From positions 1 through 46,303 of the forward strand of contig NZ_BMYQ01000018.1 of NCBI RefSeq assembly GCF_014652355.1: a stretch of DNA of 46,303 bases, read 5' to 3'. Numbering within the stretch: position 1 is the stretch's first letter; every line of letters starts with the position of its first letter. This document shows positions 17,543-26,640 of this stretch, piece by piece. This DNA is from Gemmobacter lanyuensis (GTDB taxonomy: Bacteria; Pseudomonadota; Alphaproteobacteria; Rhodobacterales; Rhodobacteraceae). The notes beneath the pieces were generated by a model. The model was not told the origin of the DNA, did no database searches, and saw nothing but the letters and a program-made list of their open reading frames with translations. Made by a program: the position numbers and the translations under genes.

Positions 17543-19381
17543 TTATTCCGGCAGCACGCGCACCGCGCCCTTGTCGGCCGAGGCGGCGAACTGGGCATAG
17601 ACCTTCAGCGCGGTCGAGACCTGGCGCTTGCGCGGCTCGGCCGGTTTCCAGCCCTTGGCATCCTGTTCGGCGCGGCGGGTGGCCAGCTCGGCCTCGTCCA
17701 CCGCCAGGTGGATGCTGCGGTTCGGGATGTCGATCTCGATCCGGTCGCCGTCGCGCACCAGGCCGATGGTGCCGCCCGCCGCCGCTTCGGGGCTGGCATG
17801 GCCGATCGACAGGCCCGAGGTCCCGCCCGAGAACCGCCCGTCGGTGATCAGCGCGCAGACTTTGCCCAGGCCCTTCGATTTCAGATAGCTGGTCGGATAG
17901 AGCATTTCCTGCATGCCCGGCCCGCCCTTCGGCCCTTCATAGCGGATCACCACCACATCGCCCGCCACGACCTTGCCGTTCAGGATGCCATAGACCGCGG
18001 CATCCTGGCTTTCGAAGACCACGGCCTTGCCGGTGAATTTCAGGATGGATTCGTCCACGCCTGCGGTTTTCACGATGCAGCCATCCAGCGCGATATTGCC
18101 CTTCAGCACCGCCAGCCCGCCGTCCTTGGAGAAGGGCGTTTCCGCCGAACGGATCACGCCGCCCGCGCGGTCGGTGTCCAGATCGGGCCAGAGCGAGGAT
18201 TGCGAGAAGGCCACCTGCGTCGGCACGCCCCCGGGGGCCGCAAGGAACAGCTGCCGCGCCTCGGGGTTGTTCGACTTGGCGATGTCCCATTGGTCGATGG
18301 CCGCGCCCAGGGTGGGGGCATGGACGGTCGGGCAATCGCGGTGAATGAGGCCCGCGCGGTCCAGCTCGCCCAGGATGGCCATGATGCCGCCTGCGCGATG
18401 CACATCCTCGATATGCACATCGGCCTTGTTCGGCGCGACCTTGCAGAGGCAGGGGACCTTGCGGCTCATCCGGTCGATGTCATCCATGGTGAAATCGACC
18501 CCGCCCTCGATGGCGGCGGCCAGGATGTGCAGCACCGTATTGGTGGATCCGCCCATGGCGATATCGAGCGCGATGGCGTTTTCGAAGGCCTGTTTTGTCG
18601 CGATATTGCGCGGCAGGACCGAGGCGTCGTCCTGTTCGTAATAGCGCTTGCACAGATCGACCGCGCGGCGCCCGGCTTCCAAGAACAGGTTCTTGCGATA
18701 GGCATGGGTCGCCAGCGTCGAACCATTGCCCGGCAGCGAAAAGCCCAAAGCCTCGGTCAGGCAGTTCATCGAATTGGCGGTGAACATCCCCGAGCAGGAC
18801 CCGCAGGTCGGGCAGGCCGCCTGTTCGATCGCCGCCACATCGGCATCCGACACCTTGTCATCGGCTGCGGCCACCATCGCATCCACCAGATCGATGGCAA
18901 TGGTGCGCCCGTCGCCCAGCGTGACCTTGCCGGCCTCCATCGGCCCGCCCGACACGAAGATCGCCGGGATGTTCAGCCGCATGGCCGCCATCAGCATGCC
19001 GGGGGTGATCTTGTCGCAGTTCGAGATGCAGACCATCGCATCGGCGCAATGGGCATTGACCATATATTCCACGCTGTCGGCGATCAGCTCGCGCGAGGGG
19101 AGCGAATAGAGCATCCCGTCATGGCCCATGGCGATGCCGTCATCCACCGCGATGGTGTTGAATTCCTTGGCGATCCCGCCGGCCGCCTCGACCTCGCGGG
19201 CGACCATCTGCCCCAGATCCTTGAGATGGACATGCCCCGGCACGAACTGGGTAAAGCTGTTGACGATGGCGATGATCGGCTTGCCGAAGTCGCTGTCCTT
19301 GACCCCGGTCGCACGCCAGAGGCCACGGGCCCCTGCCATGTTGCGGCCATGGGTGGTGGTGCGGGAACGATATGCGGGCAT
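17543..19381 (-). CDS. ilvD: Dihydroxy-acid dehydratase
   Basis: IlvD catalyses the third step of valine and isoleucine synthesis, the dehydration of 2,3-dihydroxy-acids, using an iron-sulfur cluster. The 612-residue length matches the family (about 616). The N-terminus [26 protein letters not shown], the cysteine ligand regions (SNCDKITPG and [18 protein letters not shown]) and the C-terminal [20 protein letters not shown] block are all intact. I chose ATG 19381 from the conserved MPAYRSRT start, although the frame is open to 19600. It is a single-gene unit with its own terminator, divergent from tagD. It has no obvious role in polysaccharide synthesis. Its presence on a plasmid-like replicon is notable unless a second copy exists on the chromosome. 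Confidence 0.95.
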   Translation of the reverse strand: MPAYRSRTTTHGRNMAGARGLWRATGVKDSDFGKPIIAIVNSFTQFVPGHVHLKDLGQMVAREVEAAGGIAKEFNTIAVDDGIAMGHDGMLYSLPSRELIADSVEYMVNAHCADAMVCISNCDKITPGMLMAAMRLNIPAIFVSGGPMEAGKVTLGDGRTIAIDLVDAMVAAADDKVSDADVAAIEQAACPTCGSCSGMFTANSMNCLTEALGFSLPGNGSTLATHAYRKNLFLEAGRRAVDLCKRYYEQDDASVLPRNIATKQAFENAIALDIAMGGSTNTVLHILAAAIEGGVDFTMDDIDRMSRKVPCLCKVAPNKADVHIEDVHRAGGIMAILGELDRAGLIHRDCPTVHAPTLGAAIDQWDIAKSNNPEARQLFLAAPGGVPTQVAFSQSSLWPDLDTDRAGGVIRSAETPFSKDGGLAVLKGNIALDGCIVKTAGVDESILKFTGKAVVFESQDAAVYGILNGKVVAGDVVVIRYEGPKGGPGMQEMLYPTSYLKSKGLGKVCALITDGRFSGGTSGLSIGHASPEAAAGGTIGLVRDGDRIEIDIPNRSIHLAVDEAELATRRAEQDAKGWKPAEPRKRQVSTALKVYAQFAASADKGAVRVLPE

Positions 19382-19435
19382 GAGTTTGGCTTTCCGGCTG
19401 GCGTGTGCCGTGCAGAAGTGCATTCTGGCGCGGCA

Positions 19436-19461
19436 AAAATCAACCGTTCTTGGCTGATTTT
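19436..19461. promoter_or_regulatory. Inverted repeat between divergent ilvD and tagD
   Basis: Ten-base arms (AAAATCAACC and GGCTGATTTT, one mismatch) flank a 6-base spacer in the 235-bp region between two divergent genes. It could be an operator or a bidirectional hairpin. It is the only A+T-rich symmetric element in this spacer. No regulator is known. Confidence 0.4.
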
Positions 19462-19616
19462 GCAGGGCCCGGGCCGCATCCGCGCGCCCGATCCGGCGCC
19501 CTCCGGGCAGGAAAGCACCGATCCCGCCCCTCCCCGGCCCGGCCTGCCGCGTTTTGCGCTTGAAACGCAGGGGGCAAGCGGCTTTACAGCAGGAAAGCAT
19601 CTGAGTGGACCCTGTA

Positions 19617-20051
19617 ATGAAGCGTGTTCTGACCTACGGCACTTTTGATACCCTGCATTATGGCCATATCCGTCTGCTTCAGCGCGCCCGCGCGCTTGGC
19701 GATTACCTGATTGTTGCGCTCTCCACGGATGAGTTCAACGCGATCAAGGGCAAGAAGGCCTATCACAGCTGGGAAGAGCGCAAGGCCCATCTCGAGGCGC
19801 TGCGCTATGTCGATCTGGTGATCCCGGAAAACACCTGGGAACAGAAACGCCAGGACGTGACGCTTTATCATGTCGACATCTTCACCATGGGCAGCGATTG
19901 GGAAGGGAAGTTCGACTTCCTGTCGGATCTCTGCACCGTCACCTATCTGTCACGGACCGAGGGTATCTCCTCGACCATGATCCGCAACACCATGGACGCG
20001 TCAGAGCCTGCGGCAACCCCGAGCGAGACCGCCCTGTCCCCCGGCGCCTGA
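19617..20051 (+). CDS. tagD: Glycerol-3-phosphate cytidylyltransferase
   Basis: TagD makes CDP-glycerol from CTP and sn-glycerol-3-phosphate, the activated donor for glycerol-phosphate polymers. The 144-residue protein has the nucleotidyltransferase signatures [15 protein letters not shown] (HxGH type, residues 6-20), [14 protein letters not shown] and [11 protein letters not shown]. It resembles TagD of Gram-positive bacteria closely along its whole length. I chose ATG 19617 ([11 protein letters not shown]), the usual family start. A GTG at 19605 lies at better spacing from AGGA (19591-19594) and would add four residues. It is the first gene of the 19617-27948 operon, where the user enzyme is the TagF-like domain at 22400-24943. 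Confidence 0.92.
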   Translation: MKRVLTYGTFDTLHYGHIRLLQRARALGDYLIVALSTDEFNAIKGKKAYHSWEERKAHLEALRYVDLVIPENTWEQKRQDVTLYHVDIFTMGSDWEGKFDFLSDLCTVTYLSRTEGISSTMIRNTMDASEPAATPSETALSPGA

Positions 20052-20135
20052 CCCCCCGCGACCTTGATGCCGAAGAGCCGGTGGATTTCGCAACTGTCCC
20101 GGATCAGAGGACGCATGCGCAGGGAGATGTACGAC

Positions 20136-21203
20136 ATGATCAGTCGCGCACAAGAAGCCGTCACCACATTCGACAGCCGTGTCAGCGTCAAGATCGACCT
20201 GTCGGAACCGATCGAGACGCTGCGCGCCCTGCTCGAGACACGGCCAGCGCTGGATTTCCTGCATGTCGATCATTCCGCTGTGGCCCAGGACGGCACGACC
20301 AGCATCATCAACCTGGCCCGGCAGAACCCCGAGACCAAGGCCAAGCTCGTGCTGCTGGCCAATGCGGGCTTCCATCTCTACGTCCTGCGCGAGGGCGTCT
20401 CCTCGATGGTGCGGCACCGCCGCATCCGGCGGCTCTGGCGCGAGGTGCTGAACGGCACCGTCCAGGTCGATGAGAACGAGATCTTCCACACGCTGGAACC
20501 CGCAACCGGCGCGGGCGAACCGCGGCTGCTGGTCGTGTTCTCCTCGATCGCGGCCAAGATGTACACGCCCAGCCTGATGCGGCATTTCGAGAAGAATTTC
20601 TCGAGCCTGCCGAAATATGTGCCGCAGAACACCCATGTGCTGCGGATTGTCGATTTTGGCGCTGTGGTGGGGTCCTTCTACCTGAATTCGCTGGCCCTGC
20701 CTCAAAATGAGACACATATCTGGGCGCGCATCGCCGCCACCGCCGAGGCGCTGAAGGTGGACCGGCGCAATATCGTGCTCTATGGCGCCTCCAAGGGCGG
20801 GACCGCCGCCGCCTTCTATGCGCTGCGCCACGGGCTGCGCGCGGTGGCGGTGGACCCGATCCTGTCGGACGACCATTACATCAAGGTCTATCGCGACCTG
20901 CATTTCACCCAAGGCACCTTCGCTGCCCCGAAAGAGGCGCGCTTTGCCGCGCTGCTGCGCGACGAGCTGCACCCTGAGGCGGCGCTTTCGGTGATCTGTT
21001 CGCGTAGGTCGCCGCAATTCGCCTATATCGAGCCGATGCTGATCAAGCCCTATGCCTCGCGGTTCCTGTTCCTCGACTCGGACAATCCCGGCATCGAGAA
21101 ACACCCCGATGTGGGGCCGAAAACCGTTTCGCACATGCTATCCCAGCTTAATCTGCATCTGGCCGGACTGCCACCGCCGACGGGGCTTCACACCGTCTGG
21201 TAA
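20136..21203 (+). CDS. XcbB/CpsF-like capsule biosynthesis protein (alpha/beta-hydrolase-like)
   Basis: The protein has a nucleophile-elbow-like motif (VLYGASKGGTAAAFYALRHG) followed by VAVDPILSDDHYIKVYRDLHF and, near the end, HPDVGPKTVSHML. This pattern fits the XcbB/CpsF family of capsule proteins, named after Neisseria meningitidis serogroup X and related loci that make phosphodiester-linked capsules. Its biochemical role is not established. The start is uncertain. ATG 20136 has AGGGAG nine bases upstream and is used here (355 residues); ATG 20067 is possible. It sits second in the operon, directly after tagD, which supports a role in a phosphate-linked polymer. Confidence 0.65.
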   Translation: MISRAQEAVTTFDSRVSVKIDLSEPIETLRALLETRPALDFLHVDHSAVAQDGTTSIINLARQNPETKAKLVLLANAGFHLYVLREGVSSMVRHRRIRRLWREVLNGTVQVDENEIFHTLEPATGAGEPRLLVVFSSIAAKMYTPSLMRHFEKNFSSLPKYVPQNTHVLRIVDFGAVVGSFYLNSLALPQNETHIWARIAATAEALKVDRRNIVLYGASKGGTAAAFYALRHGLRAVAVDPILSDDHYIKVYRDLHFTQGTFAAPKEARFAALLRDELHPEAALSVICSRRSPQFAYIEPMLIKPYASRFLFLDSDNPGIEKHPDVGPKTVSHMLSQLNLHLAGLPPPTGLHTVW

Positions 21204-21316
21204 GACCCGCAGAGGACGGTTGCACAGCGGGGTACGGGATTGCTAAGGAGCGCAGGCTCCGGACCCGGTTCCGGACTAGGTTCTGGCCCCCACCCGGCCT
21301 CCGCATCGGACATGGC

Positions 21317-22357
21317 ATGAGACTGACTGTACATATCGGCACCACCAAGACCGGATCGACCAGCATCCAGGCCTTTCTGCGCGCCAACCGTGCGGCTCTG
21401 CTGCATCGGGGCATTCTCGTACCCGAAAGCCTGGGGGAATCTCATCACCTTCGCGCGGTGCTGTCCTCCCTGCCCTTCGGCGCCAGCCCCGATCTGGCCC
21501 GCCATGCCCGTATCCAGACCGAAGCGGATCTGCAGGCCTATCGCGCCGAGACGATGCAGGCCTATGCCGAGGAGCTCCGAAAGGTCCCTGAGGCCGCCGA
21601 AATCCTGATCACAAGCGAACACTTGCATTCACGCCTAGAAGAGAGCGAAAGCATTCGCAGTTTCCGGGATCTCTTTTGCCCGGACGGCGCACAGACACGG
21701 ATCATCGTCTATGTCCGCCCTCAGCTGGATCATGCAGGCTCGCTCTATTCAACCATGCTGCGGCACGGGTTCAGCGGCACGCTGGACGATTTCCTGAAAA
21801 GCCGCTCGGCGGCACGCTTCCGCCCCTATTTTGACCTCGAGGCCGTCCTCGCCCGGTGGAGCGCGGTATTTGGAGAGCACAGCCTGGAGGTGCGCCCCTA
21901 CAAGGGCCTGCCCCCCGCTGACAAGGGCGGCGTGGTCGCTGATTTTTGCGACCTGCTGGGAATCGATCCGAATGCGGCAGATCTCCTGCGCCCGGCCGAT
22001 ACCAACAGCTCCATAAATCCGCAGGGGCAGGAACTGCTGCGTCAATACAATTCTGCAATGCAGAACCGACAGGACCCGCAACCCGTTTTGGACGCCTGGA
22101 TCGCAGAGCACAGCCCCGGCTTGGCGCAGGCCGATGTCCTGCAACAGATTATGGAGGCCCCAGGCCTCACCGATGCGGCCCGCCGCGCACGCCTTGTCCG
22201 CTGGGTCGAGACGCATTGCTCAGGCAAGGGCGCAGAGGCGGGCCTCGCGCAGGCGCAGGCCTTCCAGGCCCGCTTCGCGGCCGGCAATGCCGCCGTCATC
22301 GCCCGCCATTTCCCCGATCACCCTGAGTATCTGGAACCCCGCTGGCCACGGGCGTGA
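21317..22357 (+). CDS. Sulfotransferase-like protein
   Basis: The 346-residue product opens with MRLTVHIGTTKTGSTSIQAFL, a PAPS-binding P-loop-like motif shared with the protein at 9742-10926. IIVYVRPQLDHAGSLYSTMLRHG is the probable 3'-phosphate-binding segment. It lies between the XcbB-like gene and the TagF-GT4 fusion, on the same strand with short gaps (113 and 42 bases), so it is probably in the same operon. It most likely sulfates the glycan made by its neighbours. The acceptor is unknown and catalytic activity is inferred from motifs only. Confidence 0.7.
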   Translation: MRLTVHIGTTKTGSTSIQAFLRANRAALLHRGILVPESLGESHHLRAVLSSLPFGASPDLARHARIQTEADLQAYRAETMQAYAEELRKVPEAAEILITSEHLHSRLEESESIRSFRDLFCPDGAQTRIIVYVRPQLDHAGSLYSTMLRHGFSGTLDDFLKSRSAARFRPYFDLEAVLARWSAVFGEHSLEVRPYKGLPPADKGGVVADFCDLLGIDPNAADLLRPADTNSSINPQGQELLRQYNSAMQNRQDPQPVLDAWIAEHSPGLAQADVLQQIMEAPGLTDAARRARLVRWVETHCSGKGAEAGLAQAQAFQARFAAGNAAVIARHFPDHPEYLEPRWPRA

Positions 22358-22399
22358 CAAAACGAGACGGCAGCCAACTGTCTGCATAGTGGATAAAAG

Positions 22400-24943
22400 A
22401 TGAAACGCCTACTTCGTAAAGTGCTGCTGGTTTTGCGCCCCGTCGACACCCGGCTGCGTCGTCTGAAAGTCTATAACCGCCTGACGATGCCTCTGCGGCA
22501 ACATTACCGTGCCGCTATGGGCTTCGGGACAGGCAAGGTCCCCGCGGCCAAGCCGAGTGCCCCACAACCCCTTCTGCAAAAACCCCTCTGGCCAGAGGGG
22601 CTCGAGACGGTGCCGCTGCGCCAGGACACCATCCTTTTCGAATGCTACTGGGGCAAGAAGTTCGGGGATCATCCGCTCGCGCTCTATCGGGCGCTCTGCC
22701 GCAGCCGACCGGCGGGCAGCATGCGGATTTACTGGGTCGCCGCCCCCAAGGCGGTTCCCCCGGCCGAGATCACAGGCAACCCCGATGTGACCGTGGTCCG
22801 GACCGGAACCCCGGCCTATACCAAGGCGCTGCTTGAATCCGGGATGCTGGTCAATAACGTGACCTTCCCGCCGTGGTTCCTGCGCCGCCCCGGCCAGCGC
22901 TACCTGAACACCTGGCATGGCGTGCCAATGAAGGCCATGGGGCGCGACATGAATGCGCCGCTTGTCTCGATGGCCAATACCCAGCGCAATTTCCTGCAAG
23001 CGGATCTGATCCTCGAGCTGAGCGACTATTACCGCTGGGCAACGATCCGCCCCTACGACGTGGACCAGCTGGCCGCCCCCGCCCTGATGCGCGGCGGCGC
23101 GCCGCGGGTGGACGATACGCTCAACTGCCCCGTTCCCGCCGCCGATCTGCGCGCCCGCTACGGCATTGCGTCGGATCAGCGCGTGGTGCTCTTTGCCCCG
23201 ACCTGGCGCGGCAATTCCACCTCGATCATCCCGGTCTTCGACGAACAGGCCCAGCTTTACGGCGAAATCGCCCGCCAGCTCGGGCCGGAGTGGTTCGTGC
23301 TCTTCTCGGCCCATCAGATGGTCCGGGTCAGCGACGCGGGCGATGTGCCCAATGGCGCGCTGATCGCGGACAACGACAATATCAACGACGTGATGTCGAT
23401 CGTGGATGTGCTGGTCAGCGATTATTCCAGCATCCTGTTCGACTTCCTGCCGATCGACCGGCCCATCGTGCTGCATACCCCCGACATCCTGGCCTACAGC
23501 CAGGAACGCGGGCTCTATCTGCAGCCCGCCGAACTGCCCTGCGCCGAAACCCGCGATCTGGAGGGGCTGATCGCGGCCATCCGGGCCGGGCGACGCCCGT
23601 CCGAATTTCCAGGCTATGCCGCGATGCGCGACCGCTTCATCCCCGAAGAGGATGGCCGCGCGGCCGAGCGCGCGCTGGCGGCCCTGCTCGATCCGGCAGC
23701 CACCCCGCCTGCCTCGGCGAAGGCCGACGGGCGCAAGCGCATCCTGATCGCCCCGGGGGGGATGCTCCCCAATGGCATCACCTCTTCGCTCAAGGGGTTG
23801 ATCGCCAACCTGGATTACGACCGCTTCGATCCTTATATCCTGCTGGATGCCCCGCTGATGGGCACGGACGAGGCCCGCATGGCGCAGTTCCGCGATTTCG
23901 ATCCGCGCTGCAACTGGATCCTGCGGGTGGGCGACCTGCTGCTGACTGAAAAGGAACGCCCGGTCTATCACCGCTTCCGCACCGGCGCCGATCGTCTGTC
24001 CGAGGAGGATCTGGCGCTGATTGCCAAAATCTTTGCCCGCGAGAACCGCCGCATCCTGGGCGAGGCGCGGTTCGATCTGGCCATCGAATTCGGCGGCTAT
24101 GCGCCCTATTGGACCGGCCTCATCGCCAATGCGAATGCCACGCGCAAGGTCTGCTACCAGCACAACCACCTCTGGGCGGAATATACCAATGCGGATGCCG
24201 CGCGGAACCAGAAGCAGCTTTTCGGCGTGTTTCAGACCTATCGCTGGTTCGACCGCATCGTCGCCGTTTCCGAAGAGACGCGGCAGGTGAATGCCGACCA
24301 TCTGGCCGAATTCTACCCGCCGGATCTGACCACCCGCACCGTCCGCAACACGCTGGATGTGCGCCGCGTCACGGGCCTGTCCCGAACCGCGATCGCCGAG
24401 ACCCATCCCACGGCGGCGGCGCTCTTTGCCGAACCGGGCTTCCGCTTCATCACCCTGGCACGGCTGTCGCCCGAAAAGCGGCATGACCGGCTGATCGAGG
24501 CCTTCGCCCGCATCGCGGCCGACCATCCACAGGCGCAGCTGCTGATCTGCGGTACGGGCCCGCTGGAAGAGACGCTGCGCGCCCAGATCGAGACGCTGGG
24601 TCTGGTCGGGCGGGTACATCTGCTGGGGCTGGTGGCCAATCCCTATCCGATGCTGGCCGCGGCAGATTGCTGTGTCATGTCCTCGGATTACGAAGGCCAG
24701 CCCATGGTCCTGCTCGAGGCGCTCTGTCTAGGAACCCCCTGCATCGGCACCGATATTCCGGGCATCCGCGCCGTGCTGAAGGATGGTCAGGGCCAGATCA
24801 TCGCCCCCGACCCCCAGGCCCTGGCCGAGGCCATGGCCGCCGCCGCCGCAGGGGGGCTGCCCCGCCGCACCGACCGTCTGGGCGAAGCCTATGCTGCGGA
24901 AACCATGGACGAATTCTACCACATCGTCTGCGGCCTGGACTGA
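22400..24943 (+). CDS. Fusion of CDP-glycerol glycerophosphotransferase (TagB/TagF type) and GT4 glycosyltransferase
   Basis: This 847-residue enzyme probably adds both a glycerol phosphate and a sugar. Residues about 75-430 are a Glyphos_transf domain with the catalytic motif LNTWHGVPMKAMGRD (His173), FSAHQMV (His305) and the nucleotide-binding VSDYSSILFDF (from 339). Residues about 450-847 are a GT-B family 4 domain with GGMLPNGITSSLKGL, ARLSPEKRHDRLIEAF and SSDYEGQPMVLLEAL. TagD, four genes upstream in the same operon, would supply CDP-glycerol. The GT4 half is closely related to the protein at 31578-33233 (shared QHNHL and YRWFD motifs). There is no membrane segment; teichoic acid enzymes of this type are peripheral at the inner membrane. 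The donor sugar is unknown. Confidence 0.88.
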   Translation: MKRLLRKVLLVLRPVDTRLRRLKVYNRLTMPLRQHYRAAMGFGTGKVPAAKPSAPQPLLQKPLWPEGLETVPLRQDTILFECYWGKKFGDHPLALYRALCRSRPAGSMRIYWVAAPKAVPPAEITGNPDVTVVRTGTPAYTKALLESGMLVNNVTFPPWFLRRPGQRYLNTWHGVPMKAMGRDMNAPLVSMANTQRNFLQADLILELSDYYRWATIRPYDVDQLAAPALMRGGAPRVDDTLNCPVPAADLRARYGIASDQRVVLFAPTWRGNSTSIIPVFDEQAQLYGEIARQLGPEWFVLFSAHQMVRVSDAGDVPNGALIADNDNINDVMSIVDVLVSDYSSILFDFLPIDRPIVLHTPDILAYSQERGLYLQPAELPCAETRDLEGLIAAIRAGRRPSEFPGYAAMRDRFIPEEDGRAAERALAALLDPAATPPASAKADGRKRILIAPGGMLPNGITSSLKGLIANLDYDRFDPYILLDAPLMGTDEARMAQFRDFDPRCNWILRVGDLLLTEKERPVYHRFRTGADRLSEEDLALIAKIFARENRRILGEARFDLAIEFGGYAPYWTGLIANANATRKVCYQHNHLWAEYTNADAARNQKQLFGVFQTYRWFDRIVAVSEETRQVNADHLAEFYPPDLTTRTVRNTLDVRRVTGLSRTAIAETHPTAAALFAEPGFRFITLARLSPEKRHDRLIEAFARIAADHPQAQLLICGTGPLEETLRAQIETLGLVGRVHLLGLVANPYPMLAAADCCVMSSDYEGQPMVLLEALCLGTPCIGTDIPGIRAVLKDGQGQIIAPDPQALAEAMAAAAAGGLPRRTDRLGEAYAAETMDEFYHIVCGLD

Positions 24944-24947
24944 GATC

Positions 24948-25766
24948 ATGGCAGACGCCGCACCTCTGGTTTCGGTGGTGATCCCGGTTTTCAACGCCGC
25001 GGATACCCTGGCCGGGACGGTGGCCTCGGTGCAGGCGCAAAGCCTGACCGACTGGGAGGCGCTGCTGATCGAGGACGGATCGACCGACGAAAGCCCCGCG
25101 ATCTGCGCGCGGCTGGCGGCGGCGGACCCCCGGCTGCGCCTTTTGCGGACCGGGGGGCAGGCGGGCGCGGGCCCGGCCCGCAATGCCGGGATCGCGGCGG
25201 CGCGTGGGCGCTTCATCGCCTTTCTCGATGCCGATGACCAATGGCATCCCCGCAAGCTCGACCTGCAGCTGGCCGCGATGGCGGCGGCGGGGCTGCCCTT
25301 TTCCTGCACCGCCTATGACCGGGTGCCGGTAGGCGGGGGCGCGCGCCGGGTGGTGGGGGTTCCGGCCCGTGCCAGCCGGGCGGATCTGCTGAAAACCAAT
25401 ACCGTCGCCTGTTCGACCGCGATCTATGACCGGGCGCATTTCGGGCCGCGCGCCATGCCCGCGCTGCGGCGGCGGCAGGATTTCGCCTTCTGGCTGGATC
25501 TGCTGCGCGACACGCCCGCGGTGCTGGGCCTGCCGCTGGTGCTGATGACCTATCGCGAAAGCCCCGCCTCGCTGTCCGGGGCCAAGGGGCGGGCGGCGGC
25601 GGATACCTGGGGGATGTATCGTCAGGCGCTTGGCCTGTCGCGCGCCGAGGCGTCCTGGTATTTCGGGCATTATGCGCTGCGCGGGTTGCTGCGCCACCGC
25701 CTGCCGGGGCTGGCCCGGCGTCTGGGCTGGCTGGAGGGGGCGGTGCCACCGCCCGAGGCCGGATGA
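24948..25766 (+). CDS. Family 2 glycosyltransferase
   Basis: This is a 272-residue GT-A enzyme. VSVVIPVFNAADTLAGTVAS and LLIEDGSTDESPAIC bind the nucleotide-sugar, AFLDADDQWHPRKLDLQ holds the DxD metal site, and FAFWLDLLRD is the usual later motif. It starts at ATG 24948, four bases after the preceding stop, and overlaps the next gene by the sequence ATGA, so expression is coupled. Single-domain GT2 enzymes of this kind add one sugar to a lipid-linked or growing glycan on the cytoplasmic side. The sugar cannot be predicted. Confidence 0.88.
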   Translation: MADAAPLVSVVIPVFNAADTLAGTVASVQAQSLTDWEALLIEDGSTDESPAICARLAAADPRLRLLRTGGQAGAGPARNAGIAAARGRFIAFLDADDQWHPRKLDLQLAAMAAAGLPFSCTAYDRVPVGGGARRVVGVPARASRADLLKTNTVACSTAIYDRAHFGPRAMPALRRRQDFAFWLDLLRDTPAVLGLPLVLMTYRESPASLSGAKGRAAADTWGMYRQALGLSRAEASWYFGHYALRGLLRHRLPGLARRLGWLEGAVPPPEAG

Positions 25767-26557
25767 CCGATACCCCCGCCCCCCGCCTGACAATCGCCCT
25801 GGCCGGCATGGCCGAGCGGCTTGACCAGCTGACCCCGGAAACCCTGCCCCCCCTGCCGGGGGTGGTCTGGCATCTGTTCATCCAGGGGCCGGCCGATCGG
25901 GTGGCCGCCGCCCGTCCCCGGCTGACGGCGGAGGGCAGGCGCCGCGACATCCGCCTCAGCGCGCTGGAAAGCCGCGGCGTCGCGCGCAGCCGCAATGCCG
26001 CCCTGGCCGCGGTGGAGACCGAGCTGCTGCTCTTTGCCGATGACGACCTGACCTTCCATCCCGCAGGCATTGCCGCGCTGATCGACCGTTTCAACCGCCT
26101 GCCCGGCGCCGATCTGCTCTGCGCGCGGCTGACCGATGAAACCGGCCGCCCGCGCAAACGCTATGTTCCCGATGGCACGCCGCTGCGCTGGTTCAACTGC
26201 GGCCGGGTCGGCACGCCGGAACTGGCGCTGCGCCCGGCACGGGTGCGCGCGGCGGGGGTGCGCTTTGATCCGGCCTTCGGCGCGGGCCAGCCCGACTGGA
26301 TGGGCGATGAATATATCTTCCTCTGCGATGCGCTGCGAGCGGGCCTGCGCGGCTGGCATGTCGATGTGACGCCCGCCAGCCACCCCGCAGAAAGTTCCGG
26401 CCTGCGCCAGAGCCCCGAGGCCATGGCCGTGCGCCGCCGCGTGCTGATCCGCGCGCTGGGGCGGGGGCGCAGCCTTGCGGTGCGGCTGGCCTTTGCCTGG
26501 CGGCACCGCCGGTCGCTGGATGGCTGGCGCAGCTGGCTGGCCTTCCTGCGCCCCTGA
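25763..26557 (+). CDS. Divergent GT-A (family 2-like) glycosyltransferase
   Basis: The 264-residue product shows the GT-A core ESRGVARSRNAALAAVETELLLFADDDLTFHPAG, where FADDDL supplies the DxD motif, and later DPAFGAGQPDWMGDEYIFL, an acceptor/base region typical of GT2 enzymes. The N-terminal Rossmann motif is less conserved than in its neighbour. It overlaps the preceding GT2 gene by four bases. It probably adds a sugar to the same chain. The substrate is unknown. Confidence 0.75.
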   Translation: MTDTPAPRLTIALAGMAERLDQLTPETLPPLPGVVWHLFIQGPADRVAAARPRLTAEGRRRDIRLSALESRGVARSRNAALAAVETELLLFADDDLTFHPAGIAALIDRFNRLPGADLLCARLTDETGRPRKRYVPDGTPLRWFNCGRVGTPELALRPARVRAAGVRFDPAFGAGQPDWMGDEYIFLCDALRAGLRGWHVDVTPASHPAESSGLRQSPEAMAVRRRVLIRALGRGRSLAVRLAFAWRHRRSLDGWRSWLAFLRP

Positions 26558-26640
26558 AAGACCCCGGCGCCGCCTTGCGGCACAGGGCCACCGGGGCTAT
26601 GGCAGGGCGCAATCCCTGCTGCGCCGGAGCCCCGCCGAAG

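Noticed and set aside
17708-19648. 646-codon open frame antisense to ilvD
   Set aside because: Same reason: third-position G+C of ilvD keeps the opposite frame free of stops, and the translation resembles no protein.
22409-24619. 736-codon open frame antisense to the TagF-GT4 fusion
   Set aside because: Arg/Gly/His/Gln-rich shadow translation; the plus-strand protein has intact motifs throughout.
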